Of a DNA stretch of 28,110 nucleotides, positions 7,368 to 15,169 are shown one piece after another. The translations under genes and the position numbers were made by a program. How positions within the stretch are numbered: the first letter of the stretch is position 1; each line of letters opens with the position of its first letter. The stretch is taken from contig CAJUDH010000030.1 in assembly GCA_910584845.1 (NCBI GenBank), forward strand, positions 1 through 28,110. The letters are read 5' to 3'. The notes beneath the pieces were generated by a model, which saw only the letters and a program-made list of their open reading frames with translations, searched no databases and was not told the DNA's origin. This DNA is from an uncultured Lachnospiraceae bacterium (lineage in GTDB: Bacteria > Bacillota > Clostridia > Lachnospirales > Lachnospiraceae).

Positions 7368-9989
7368 TTATTTCCCATAATAAGCCCTTAAATACATCTC
7401 TTTAATCTCGCTCATCAACGGATACCTAGGATTGGCGCCTGTACACTGGTCATCAAAAGCGTCTTCCACCATCTGGTCCAGGTTATCCAGGAATTTCTGC
7501 TCGTCAATGCCGTAATCCTTAATGCATTTCTTAATGCCTACCCGCTCTTTCAGTTCATTGATCTTCTGGATAAACAGCTCCAAGGTTTCCTCATCGTCCT
7601 TGCCGCACACGCCGCAGAAATGGGCGCACTCTGCGTAACGGGCCAAGGTATGGGGATATTGATACTGGGAGAAGGTGCCCATCTTAGGCGGAACCTCAAC
7701 CGCATTAAACCGCAAAACTTCACAGATCAGCAAAGCGTTGGCCACGCCATGGGGAAGGTGATGGTAAGCGCCCAGTTTGTGCGCCATGGAATGGCATACG
7801 CCCAGGAACGCATTGGCAAAGGCCATACCAGCCAGGCAGGAAGCGTCCGCCATTTTTTCCCTGGCTACCGGGTCGCTGGCCCCATTCTCATAAGCCCTGG
7901 GCAGATAGTCAAACACGCCCTTCATAGCCTTAAGCGCCAAGCCATCCGTATAATCCGTAGCCATAATAGAAGCATAAGCCTCCAAGGCATGGGTCAGGGC
8001 ATCTACGCCGGAAGCACTGGTCAGGCCCTTCGGCTGCTCCATCATATTGTCTGCGTCGATAATCGCCATATTAGGAAGCAATTCATAATCGGCCAACGGA
8101 TACTTGGTCCCCGTCCGGTCATCGGTAATAACGGCAAAAGGAGTCACCTCAGAACCGGTGCCGGAAGAAGTGGGGATCGCCACGAAATAAGCCTTTTCCC
8201 CCATTTTCGGGAAGGTATAGACCCTTTTGCGGATATCCATAAAGCGCATGGCCAGGTCTAAGAAATCCACCTCTGGATGCTCATACAGCACCCACATGAT
8301 CTTGCCTGCGTCCATGGCAGAGCCGCCGCCCAGGGCAATGATGCAGTCCGGCTCAAACGCGGCCATGGCCTTTGCCCCTGCAAGGGCGGAAGACAGGTTT
8401 GGATCCGGTGCCACTTCAAAGAAACAGGTATGCTGGATCCCCATCTGATCCAATTTTTCTTCAATAGGCTTTACATAGCCATTCTTATACAAGAAGGAAT
8501 CCGTAACAATAAAGCATTTCTTTTTGCCCATCACGGTTCCCAACTCATCCAACGCTACCGGCATGCAGCCCTTCTTGAAGTAAACCTTCTGAGGCGCCCT
8601 GAACCACAACATATTTTCTCTCCTCTCAGCCACGGTTTTAATATTGATCAAATGCTTTACGCCCACATTTTCGGAAACCGAGTTTCCGCCCCAGGAGCCG
8701 CAGCCCAAAGTCAGGGAAGGGATCAGCTTAAAGTTGTACAAATCGCCGATGCCGCCATGGGAGGAAGGAGTGTTGATTACGATCCGGCAGGTCTTCATAG
8801 CCGCTGCATGTTTCAGGATCTTTTCTTTCTGGGACGGATGGATGTACAAGGAAGCCGTGTGTCCATAGCCGCCGTCAGCCACCAGCCGCTCCGCCTTGGC
8901 AATCGCCTCGTCGAAATCCTTGGCATGGTACATAGCCAGTACCGGCGACAATTTCTCATGGGCAAATTCCTCTGAAATGTCAACGGACTCTACCTCGCCA
9001 ATCAAAATCTTGGTAGATTCCGGAACATCCACGCCGGAAAGTTTAGCAATAGTAAATGCAGACTGCCCTACAATTTTAGCATTTAACGCGCCGTTAATCA
9101 AAATGGTATGGCGCACCTTGTCCAGTTCGTCGCCTTTCAGGAAATAGCAGCCCCTGTATTGGAACTCTTCCCTTACTTCGTCATAAATATCGCCTACCAC
9201 AGTCACCGACTGCTCAGAAGCGCAAATCATGCCGTTGTCGAAAGTTTTGGAATGGATGACAGAGTTCACCGCCAGCTTAATATCGGCAGTATCGTCAATA
9301 ATCACCGGCGTATTGCCCGCACCCACGCCCAGTGCAGGTTTGCCTGAAGAATAGGCAGCCTTAACCATGCCGGGGCCGCCGGTAGCCAGAATAATATCAG
9401 AATCCCTCATCACTTCGTTGGTCAGCTCCAAGCTGGGCACGTCAATCCAACTGATGATATTTTTGGGGGCGCCTGCCGCAACGGCTGCGTCCAAAACAAT
9501 CTTAGCCGCCTCAATGGTGCAGTTCTTTGCACGGGGATGGGGGCTTATGATAATTGCGTTTCTGGTCTTTAAACAAATCAAAGTCTTAAAAATAGCGGTA
9601 GAAGTGGGGTTTGTAGTCGGAATGACGGCAGCCACCAGGCCAATCGGCTCTGCGATTTTCTTGATACCGTAGGCAAGGTCTTCTTCAACCACACCACAAG
9701 TCTTGGTATTCCTGTAGGTATTGTAAATATATTCAGAGGCATAATGATTCTTGATCACCTTGTCCTCCACGATACCCATGCCGGTTTCCTTCACTGCCAT
9801 CTTGGCCAAGGGGATCCTCGCCTTATTTGCCGCCATAGCCGCCGCAAAAAAGATTTTGTCCACCTGCTCCTGGGTATAGGTAGCAAAAATCTTCTGGGCT
9901 TTCCGCATTTCCTTCATGCGGGCCTGCAGTGCATCCACGTTATCAATGAGGCCCTGCTCCGGTACTGCTTCGTTGGTCAATGTTGCCAT
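7368..9989 (-). CDS. adhE: bifunctional acetaldehyde-CoA/alcohol dehydrogenase AdhE
   Basis: AdhE reduces acetyl-CoA to acetaldehyde and then ethanol with two NADH, disposing of electrons in fermentation; the enzyme forms long cytosolic filaments (spirosomes). At 873 residues it is full length. The N-terminal aldehyde dehydrogenase half has the thiol nucleophile Cys256 (GMICASEQ). The C-terminal iron-dependent half has GGGSAMDAGK, PTSSGTGSEVTPF and the metal-binding histidines in CHSMAHKLGAYHHLPHG. AGGAGG lies 8 bases before the ATG. A consensus promoter and tandem Rex-type operator lie 40-110 bp upstream, fitting NADH-responsive control. The oddity is its place: it is cargo of a 6.5-kb recombinase element inside dacF, although adhE is usually a core gene. 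No frameshift is visible. Confidence 0.97.
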   Translation of the reverse strand: MATLTNEAVPEQGLIDNVDALQARMKEMRKAQKIFATYTQEQVDKIFFAAAMAANKARIPLAKMAVKETGMGIVEDKVIKNHYASEYIYNTYRNTKTCGVVEEDLAYGIKKIAEPIGLVAAVIPTTNPTSTAIFKTLICLKTRNAIIISPHPRAKNCTIEAAKIVLDAAVAAGAPKNIISWIDVPSLELTNEVMRDSDIILATGGPGMVKAAYSSGKPALGVGAGNTPVIIDDTADIKLAVNSVIHSKTFDNGMICASEQSVTVVGDIYDEVREEFQYRGCYFLKGDELDKVRHTILINGALNAKIVGQSAFTIAKLSGVDVPESTKILIGEVESVDISEEFAHEKLSPVLAMYHAKDFDEAIAKAERLVADGGYGHTASLYIHPSQKEKILKHAAAMKTCRIVINTPSSHGGIGDLYNFKLIPSLTLGCGSWGGNSVSENVGVKHLINIKTVAERRENMLWFRAPQKVYFKKGCMPVALDELGTVMGKKKCFIVTDSFLYKNGYVKPIEEKLDQMGIQHTCFFEVAPDPNLSSALAGAKAMAAFEPDCIIALGGGSAMDAGKIMWVLYEHPEVDFLDLAMRFMDIRKRVYTFPKMGEKAYFVAIPTSSGTGSEVTPFAVITDDRTGTKYPLADYELLPNMAIIDADNMMEQPKGLTSASGVDALTHALEAYASIMATDYTDGLALKAMKGVFDYLPRAYENGASDPVAREKMADASCLAGMAFANAFLGVCHSMAHKLGAYHHLPHGVANALLICEVLRFNAVEVPPKMGTFSQYQYPHTLARYAECAHFCGVCGKDDEETLELFIQKINELKERVGIKKCIKDYGIDEQKFLDNLDQMVEDAFDDQCTGANPRYPLMSEIKEMYLRAYYGK

Positions 9990-10030
9990 CCTTTTTTCCT
10001 CCTGTCTTAAATGGGATAATCAATGCCGTA

Positions 10031-10063
10031 TTAACGTTAAAAAATTAACGTTAATTTTTTAAC
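10031..10063 (-). promoter_or_regulatory. tandem Rex-type operator in the adhE leader
   Basis: GTTAA-N4-TTAAC occurs twice back to back (10036-10049 and 10050-10063), together a perfect 28-bp palindrome, with a third half-site TTAAC at 10031-10035. This is the inner core of the known Rex consensus (TTGTTAANNNNTTAACAA). It lies 7 bases downstream of the -10 box, over the expected transcription start, so bound Rex would block initiation and high NADH would relieve it. Rex control of adhE is established in several Clostridia; the call here rests on the motif. Confidence 0.8.
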
Positions 10064-10069
10064 GATCTT

Positions 10070-10098
10070 ATTATACATCTTTTTCTCTGATCTGTCAA
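10070..10098 (-). promoter_or_regulatory. consensus promoter of adhE
   Basis: On the minus strand TTGACA (10098-10093), a 17-bp spacer and TATAAT (10075-10070) form a perfect sigma-A consensus. Transcription would start near 10063 inside the operator, giving a leader of about 75 bases. Confidence 0.88.
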
Positions 10099-10421
10099 TG
10101 GGGTATTTCTTTTTTTCTTCCAATCAAAATATAAAATTTATGCTGCTTTTTCATGATATTTTATGTAATATTCCCAAAAACAGGGGAACTCCCCCATAAA
10201 GCCACAACATCCTGTGCCTGTCCCCTTCCTGCAAGGAAAATCTCCCTCCAAAAAAGGGAAAGGCGGGCCCATTGGCGTGCGCCTTTGATATTCCCCTGCC
10301 ATAGCAAACCACTTTGGCGCAGCCGTCCCTTTTGCCGCTGCACAGCCCTGCAAAGGGGCATGTATCAGGCACGCCCCCTATCACAGCCCCAGTCATCCAT
10401 TTACGCCCTATTATATCTGCA
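10099..10421. other. non-coding right end of the element
   Basis: About 320 bp between the adhE promoter and the right boundary. The interrupted dacF frame runs on through it on the minus strand to 10,151, but the translation is unlike any carboxypeptidase. A small hairpin (GGGG-AGTT-CCCC then TGTTTTT, minus strand, near 10,175-10,195) might stop transcription entering from dacF. No other gene is seen. Recombinase-binding sequences presumably lie at the extreme right. Confidence 0.45.
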
Positions 10422-10426
10422 TCCTC
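10422..10426. repeat. right copy of the 5-bp insertion-site core (TCCTC)
   Basis: This matches 3907-3911. In the dacF sense the sequence reads TTC TTG GAG, then element sequence begins within GGA TGC; Glu133 of the N-terminal fragment is the last codon shared with the reconstructed gene. Confidence 0.7.
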
Positions 10427-10822
10427 CAAGAATACCTGAGAGCCGCCCATAGATTTGGCATAGGCACTGGTCACCACCTGGTCATCCATCTTGATTTTCC
10501 CCGAATCAATGGCGTCAAAAATTAATATCAAAGTCATAATTTTGGTAATGCTGGCAGGGCTACGCTGTTTGTCGGCATTTTTCTCATAAATGACCTGGCC
10601 GGTGGAAGCCTCCATAAGTAAAGCGCTGGGGGCGGAAATCTCCGGCCCTTCCGGCGTTTCCATGGCAACCTCCTCTTCCAGCCCCGTTTCTACCGACACC
10701 GGGGCTGCCTCGGCCCCGTCCCCGTCCTCCACAGCCCAAACCCTTTGCCCAAAACCGCAGATCCCCGGCTGCGCCATGGACAATAACATCCCGGTTCCCA
10801 ACGCAATCAATATCTTTTTCAT
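10424..10822 (-). pseudogene. dacF: D-alanyl-D-alanine carboxypeptidase (peptidase S11), N-terminal part of a split gene
   Basis: The first 133 codons of a DacF-type carboxypeptidase. They comprise a signal peptide (MKKILIALGTGMLLSMAQP), an acidic linker (about 31-60), and the start of the transpeptidase-like domain with SxxK nucleophile motif Ser91-Ile-Thr-Lys94, ending at AKSMGGSQVFLE. The mobile element interrupts it there; the frame then reads about 90 foreign codons to a stop at 10,151. A GAGGG ribosome site precedes the ATG. The SGN and KTG motifs are on the distant C-terminal fragment (2955-3911), so neither piece should be an active enzyme. Excision could in principle restore it exactly. 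Confidence 0.9.
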
Positions 10823-11307
10823 GTCATCCCTCTGTTTTTTCTTCTCTATATTTAATGTATGGCTATTTTCCGCAATCTATGTTATATTAATCTGGTAGGC
10901 ATCTTAAGCCGCCTGGCGCCTTTGCCGCCACGGCATTTTTATGCCGCCGCCATAACAGTTATCGCCTCAGGATATGGAAAAAGCCAAAGGCGGCCTTTTT
11001 CCGGTTAACCAGGCTACTGGGCATAATTTCTTGTATACAATAGCGTGTTTATATCTCATCCCCATCGTGGACGGGTACATCCCATATTGCAGCATACCAT
11101 AGGGCATCCATCCTCCGGCATATGTTTCGGCGTAGCGGTAGCTACTGCAAAAAGGCAATACAGCCGACGTATGAACCGCCAAAGAAATTTTCCGTAATAT
11201 AAAGCCCAGCCGTCCAGGTACGGGCCAGTTGAAATACCAGGATAAAACGCGCTTTAGAAAATAGCCAGATACTAATTGAAACTTATGAGAACAGGGAGTT
11301 TACAGAC
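10823..11307. other. intergenic region between dacF and the deacetylase gene
   Basis: About 485 bp separating divergent genes. Both promoters should be here, but I find only weak candidates: TTGCGG-N17-AATATA for dacF and TTGAAA near 11,230 for the plus-strand gene. A 71-residue minus-strand frame at 10,967-11,182 lacks a ribosome site and resembles nothing I know. An imperfect hairpin lies around GCCAAAGGCGGCCTTTTTCC at 10,983-11,002. Confidence 0.35.
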
Positions 11308-12744
11308 ATGTACGAATATAATCACCGTTATTATAAAAAGAAACGGCGCCACCCTTTCCGGCGCTTCTTCCTCATTGCCAGCTGTTTGGCAGCCGTCGGC
11401 GCAGGCAGCGTCAGCGCCGTATTTTTCAGCAAAAAATATTTGATCCCCCCGGAAGGCCAAAAAGACGTTTCCATCGTTATCGACCAGGATGAATCCGGAT
11501 CCGTCCCTTTCCCGGCCAACGGCGCCGACAGCCCGCAGCCCGAAGTAGTCATCTCGGATTCCCCCGTAGGCAAGCTCCTTGCCCAGGCCGGCGATTTGGC
11601 CTCGGGATACGATTATGACGCTGCCATCGCCCTTCTCCAGTCGGACAGCCAATATGCCCTGGACCCGGCGGTACAGGCGGCTGTTGCCGGTTATGAGGCC
11701 ACCAAAGCCACGTTGGTGGAGGCGAAGATAAGCGATATTACCCACGTGTTTTTCCATTCCATCGTCATGGACAACAGCAAAGCCTTTGATGGCGACAGCG
11801 ATTCCAAAGGCTACAATCAAGTAATGACTACTGCCAGTGAATTCGAAAAAATCCTGCAGATCATGTATGACAAAGGATATGTGTTAGTGCGCCTTCATGA
11901 CATGGCCTATGAAGTTGCCGACGAAAACGGAAACATGGTTATGAAGCCTGGCTCCATCCTGCTTCCCGAGGGGAAAACCCCTTTCGTCATGTCCCAGGAC
12001 GACGTGTGCTACTACCCTTACATGAACGACGACGGGTTTGCCACCCGCATCATTGTGGGCGAAGACGGGAAACCTACTTGTGAGATGAAAGTGGATGACG
12101 ATACCACCCTTGTGGGCTCTTATGACCTCGTCCCCCTTTTAGAAGACTTTATCCAAACCCATCCCGGTTTTTCTTACAAAGGGGCCCGGGCCGTCATTGC
12201 ATTAACTGGTTATGAAGGCATCTTCGGCTATCGGACAGCCGAGAAATATGCAGGCTCCCCCACCTATGAACAAGAACGGCAGGAAGCGGCCCGTGTCGCC
12301 CAATGCCTTAGGGACAACGGCTGGGAACTTGCTTCCCACAGCTGGGGCCACCTGAACCTGGGGACAGTAGAGATAGAAAGGTTCTATGCCGACACAGACA
12401 ACTGGAAAGCACAAGTGGAAAGCCTCATCGGCCCTACTGACATTATCCTGTACCCCTTTGGCGCCGACATCAATGACTGGCGGCCTTATACGGCTGAAAA
12501 TGAGCGGTTTGTCTATCTGTACCAGGCAGGTTTCCGCTATTTTTGCAACGTGGACTCCAACACCCATTGGGTACAGTTCGGGGAAAATTATATCCGCCAG
12601 GGGCGCCGGAACCTGGACGGTTACCGGATGTGGAAAGACATTGTGGCAGAAAGCGAAGGCAAGGAAAGGAAGTTGGCCGACCTTTTCCGTGCGGAAGATG
12701 TCTTTGACCCAGACCGGCCCACCCCGGTACCGGAAATGGAATGA
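11308..12744 (+). CDS. membrane-anchored polysaccharide deacetylase-like protein (CE4)
   Basis: A 478-residue envelope protein. The N-terminus is basic (YYKKKRRHPFRR), followed by one membrane segment at about 20-40, so most of the chain is outside the cell. A Pro/Asp-rich linker leads to a NodB-like deacetylase fold: Asp231-Asp232 in SQDDVCYYPY takes the place of the usual TFDD, and HSWGH (His344, His348) supplies the metal-binding histidine pair. LYPFGADI at about 381-388 matches the next conserved block. Such enzymes remove acetyl groups from peptidoglycan or other surface glycans; here the substrate is unknown. The start is preceded by AGGGAG. It is transcribed alone and ends in a terminator. 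The altered first motif leaves catalytic activity probable, not certain. Confidence 0.8.
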   Translation: MYEYNHRYYKKKRRHPFRRFFLIASCLAAVGAGSVSAVFFSKKYLIPPEGQKDVSIVIDQDESGSVPFPANGADSPQPEVVISDSPVGKLLAQAGDLASGYDYDAAIALLQSDSQYALDPAVQAAVAGYEATKATLVEAKISDITHVFFHSIVMDNSKAFDGDSDSKGYNQVMTTASEFEKILQIMYDKGYVLVRLHDMAYEVADENGNMVMKPGSILLPEGKTPFVMSQDDVCYYPYMNDDGFATRIIVGEDGKPTCEMKVDDDTTLVGSYDLVPLLEDFIQTHPGFSYKGARAVIALTGYEGIFGYRTAEKYAGSPTYEQERQEAARVAQCLRDNGWELASHSWGHLNLGTVEIERFYADTDNWKAQVESLIGPTDIILYPFGADINDWRPYTAENERFVYLYQAGFRYFCNVDSNTHWVQFGENYIRQGRRNLDGYRMWKDIVAESEGKERKLADLFRAEDVFDPDRPTPVPEME

Positions 12745-12824
12745 CCCACTTATGCTAGGGGCGTGCCTGCCCCCTCTGCCAGAAAAGCCCCAGGCAAGGC
12801 ATACACGCTAAAACCACCGGAACC

Positions 12825-12846
12825 GGGCGGCGGGAACGCCCTTTTT
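12825..12846 (+). terminator. intrinsic terminator of the deacetylase gene
   Basis: GGGCG (12825-12829) pairs with CGCCC (12837-12841) across a 7-base loop and is followed by T5. The stem is short but GC-only. Confidence 0.6.
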
Positions 12847-12869
12847 GCCATACCCCCGGCGTTTACAGG

Positions 12870-13649
12870 CTATGAATGGGCCTCTTCCCGCACCATGTAT
12901 GTGCTGTAGCCGTAATTGCGCAGGGTCTGCTCCATCCGGGCCGCATTATCCAGATTCAAAAACGCGCCGGCACGCACTTTGTAGACCCCGTCATCAGCTA
13001 CGACAAAAGCCGGGAACCCCTGGATTTGCAATTGCTGCAGCTGCTGGTTTGCCGCTGCCCGGTCAGGGAAAGCCCCCACCTGGATTTGGTAATACGCCGG
13101 TTCCTTGTTTTCCTGGCCGATGGTTTTCAAAACCCCGTCTGCAATGGCCTGGGCCACGGCCTGGAAGTTTGTGTCGAAAAATTGATTGTCCGCCGGATTG
13201 TCAATAAACCCGGCTTCCACCAAAACAGCCGGCATCTGTGTTTTACGCAGCACGATAATCCCCGGGCGCTCGCTTATGCCCAAATTGGCCAGTCCCACGC
13301 TTTGCAGCGAACGGTTAATGTTTTCTGCCATCAGCGCAGGTACCCCGGAATTTTCGTATACCAGGCTCAAGGCCCCGGACGCCGTCCCCGGCGTGGGCAT
13401 GGCGTTGCGGTGGATGGACACGAAATAATCGGCGTCGGAACGGTTTGCGATCTGGGCTTTTTCCAATGGCGACTGATAAATGTCCGTCACCCGGGTATAC
13501 ATGACATCCACGCCATTTTTGCTTAGGATCTGCCCGACTGCCAATGCCAGCCGCAGATTGTCGTTTTTTTCCGTACGGCCTTCAAAAATGGCCCCCGGCT
13601 CCTGTCCGCCATGGCCAGCATCAATAATCACTTTTCTTGCTTCCTCCAA
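12870..13649 (-). CDS. N-acetylmuramoyl-L-alanine amidase with C-terminal SPOR domain
   Basis: A peptidoglycan hydrolase of the zinc Amidase_3 family (CwlD/AmiC fold) that cuts between muramic acid and the stem peptide. The zinc ligands are in IDAGHGG, the Glu of GRTEKND and SIHRNA; the catalytic Glu is in LVEAGFIDNPADN. A SPOR-type repeat domain occupies about the last 75 residues (YYQIQVGAFPDRAAANQQL… to TYMVRE), which in this family binds denuded septal glycan. No signal peptide is visible. I chose the TTG at 13,649 because GGAAGGAG lies 8 bases upstream; the longer frame from GTG at 13,667 would have that site inside its coding sequence. It is the last gene of the glnA-ANTAR-dapF run. Confidence 0.88.
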   Translation of the reverse strand: MEEARKVIIDAGHGGQEPGAIFEGRTEKNDNLRLALAVGQILSKNGVDVMYTRVTDIYQSPLEKAQIANRSDADYFVSIHRNAMPTPGTASGALSLVYENSGVPALMAENINRSLQSVGLANLGISERPGIIVLRKTQMPAVLVEAGFIDNPADNQFFDTNFQAVAQAIADGVLKTIGQENKEPAYYQIQVGAFPDRAAANQQLQQLQIQGFPAFVVADDGVYKVRAGAFLNLDNAARMEQTLRNYGYSTYMVREEAHS

Positions 13650-13717
13650 AATAAAAACTCCTTCCACATACTGCTCTATAAATTACAGTATGCAAAAGGA
13701 GCCTGTTTGGCAACCTC

Positions 13718-14539
13718 TCATGCCGTTTCGTCAAACTCCGGCAGCCGGATCTCCCCGTGGAACACCTCTACCGCCGGCCCGGCCATAAACACGTGCCCGC
13801 TTTCCCTGTCCCATTGGATGGACAGCTTTCCGCCTTTGAGCCATACCTCCACCGCGTCTTCCGTCAGGCCCAGCATTGCGCCGGCCACCACGCTGGCGGC
13901 GGCCCCGGTGCCGCAGGCCATGGTTTCGCCGCTTCCCCGTTCCCAGACCCGCATCTGGATATGTTGCCGGTCAATTATGCGGATAAATTCCGTATTCACC
14001 CGGTCCGGGAACCTGGGATGGCATTCAAAAGCCGGGCCGACCTTTTCTAAATCCAGCCCGTCTACCTCGCCGCAAAAATAAACGGCATGGGGGTTCCCCA
14101 CATCAATACCTACAAACTCCCTCTCCTGGCCGGCCACCACGATTTGTTCCGGTAGGCGGCTAGTCAATTTCGGCACGCCCATATCCACGTTGGCCCAAAC
14201 CACTTGGCCGTCCTCCACCTGCATATCCAGTTCTTTGACCCCGCCCCCAGTCTCCACCAGGATCCTCGGCCGGTCTACGATACCATGTTCATAAGCATAT
14301 TTGCCTACACAGCGGATTCCGTTGCCGCACATGGCGCCTTCACTCCCGTCTTCGTTAAACATACGCATCCGGCAATCGGCAACCGTTGAAGGGCAAATCA
14401 AAATCAGCCCGTCCGAACCTATGCCAAAATGCCGGTCGCTCACCAGGCGGGCCACCGCCGCCGGGTTGGCAACTGCCTCTTCAAAACAATTCACGTATAT
14501 GTAATCATTGCCGATACCATGCATTTTTGTGAATTTCAT
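13718..14539 (-). CDS. dapF: diaminopimelate epimerase
   Basis: This converts LL- to meso-diaminopimelate, the last step before lysine and the peptidoglycan cross-linking residue; it is cytosolic and cofactor-independent. The two active-site cysteines that act as base and acid are Cys71 (AMCGNGIRC) and Cys209 (TMACGTGAA). The N-terminal MKFTKMHGIGNDYIYV block is typical, and 273 residues is the normal length. GGGAG lies about 9 bases before the ATG. It starts 26 bp after the ANTAR gene and is followed by the amidase about 70 bp on, so it probably shares the glnA transcript, joining nitrogen and cell-wall supply. Confidence 0.96.
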   Translation of the reverse strand: MKFTKMHGIGNDYIYVNCFEEAVANPAAVARLVSDRHFGIGSDGLILICPSTVADCRMRMFNEDGSEGAMCGNGIRCVGKYAYEHGIVDRPRILVETGGGVKELDMQVEDGQVVWANVDMGVPKLTSRLPEQIVVAGQEREFVGIDVGNPHAVYFCGEVDGLDLEKVGPAFECHPRFPDRVNTEFIRIIDRQHIQMRVWERGSGETMACGTGAAASVVAGAMLGLTEDAVEVWLKGGKLSIQWDRESGHVFMAGPAVEVFHGEIRLPEFDETA

Positions 14540-14565
14540 TTCCGTCTCCCATTTTGTATTCTGAT

Positions 14566-15111
14566 TTAAAGGATCAGGCTAATCACCATCTGGGCCGTCT
14601 CAATTAAATTCGTCCCGCTATCCATGCTGCATTTTTGAATATACCGGTGGGCCTCCTCCTCGCTCATTCCATTCCTTTCCATGAGCAGCCTTTTCGCCTG
14701 GCCAATTAGTTTTTTTTCCCCTTCGTCCCGTTGCCTGGGCTGCTGCTGCCGCCACTTTCGGCTCCTGGTTAAAGCCTGGGACATCATCTCCACCGTAGAA
14801 ACCAAGTCGTGGACTTTCAGGGGCATAGGCAGGCAAACCACATTCTCGGGCATGCGGGAGTCCCACCTGCTGGGCGAGGAAACTACCAGCAGGGAAAAGC
14901 CCGGGGCCAAATTTTCATGAAGCCCCGCATACAGCATATCCTTAAGCCGGTAGCCGCAGACAATGAGGCCGTCGCTTAAACCTTCTGCCTGGGCCAATAC
15001 GGAAGCCCCGGAATTGCAGACAGCCACCACCGAAAATCCGCTTCGCGTCAGTATGTTTTTAATGTTCCGGGCATCCTCCGGCTTTGAGAAAGCCACAATT
15101 ACATTAACCAA
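14566..15111 (-). CDS. ANTAR-domain RNA-binding antiterminator with degenerate receiver
   Basis: About 181 residues: an N-terminal receiver-like domain (about 1-115), a short Arg/Gln-rich linker (RSRKWRQQQPRQR) and a C-terminal ANTAR helix bundle (about 128-181, QAKRLLMERNGMSEEEAHRYIQKCSMD). ANTAR proteins bind paired hexaloop hairpins in RNA and prevent terminator formation, as in EutV and NasR. The receiver lacks the usual acidic pair (VIVAFSKPED) and has Cys-Gly (LIVCGYRL) where the phospho-acceptor Asp is expected, so it is probably not switched by phosphorylation. I chose the TTG at 15,111 because GGAGG lies 8 bases upstream; a longer frame would run into glnA. Its likely target is the leader of glnA, the gene just upstream in the same operon. 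Confidence 0.85.
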   Translation of the reverse strand: MVNVIVAFSKPEDARNIKNILTRSGFSVVAVCNSGASVLAQAEGLSDGLIVCGYRLKDMLYAGLHENLAPGFSLLVVSSPSRWDSRMPENVVCLPMPLKVHDLVSTVEMMSQALTRSRKWRQQQPRQRDEGEKKLIGQAKRLLMERNGMSEEEAHRYIQKCSMDSGTNLIETAQMVISLIL

Positions 15112-15169
15112 TCCCCTCACCTCCAAGCCGATGTCCTTGATGGCCCATCCGAAAAACCTGCTTTTCGGA

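Larger units (their letters stand above)
3912..10426. mobile_element. 6.5-kb serine-recombinase element carrying a kinase-like gene and adhE, inserted in dacF
   Basis: The two halves of dacF lie in the right order and orientation on either side of this segment and share only GAGGA at the junctions. Deleting one copy plus the intervening 6,515 bp gives …GGSQVFLEEGETQTVE…, a sequence natural for this family. The recombinase gene ends about 40 bp from the left boundary, as usual for recombinase-encoded elements. Other contents are an APH-fold kinase gene, adhE with its own regulated promoter, and about 320 bp of non-coding right end. No conjugation genes are seen, so transfer would need help from elsewhere. 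The boundaries are read directly; the mechanism is inferred. Confidence 0.85.

Noticed and set aside
10967..11182. 71-residue minus-strand open frame in the dacF-deacetylase gap
   Set aside because: No ribosome binding site, no recognisable domain; Tyr/Met-rich composition could be chance.
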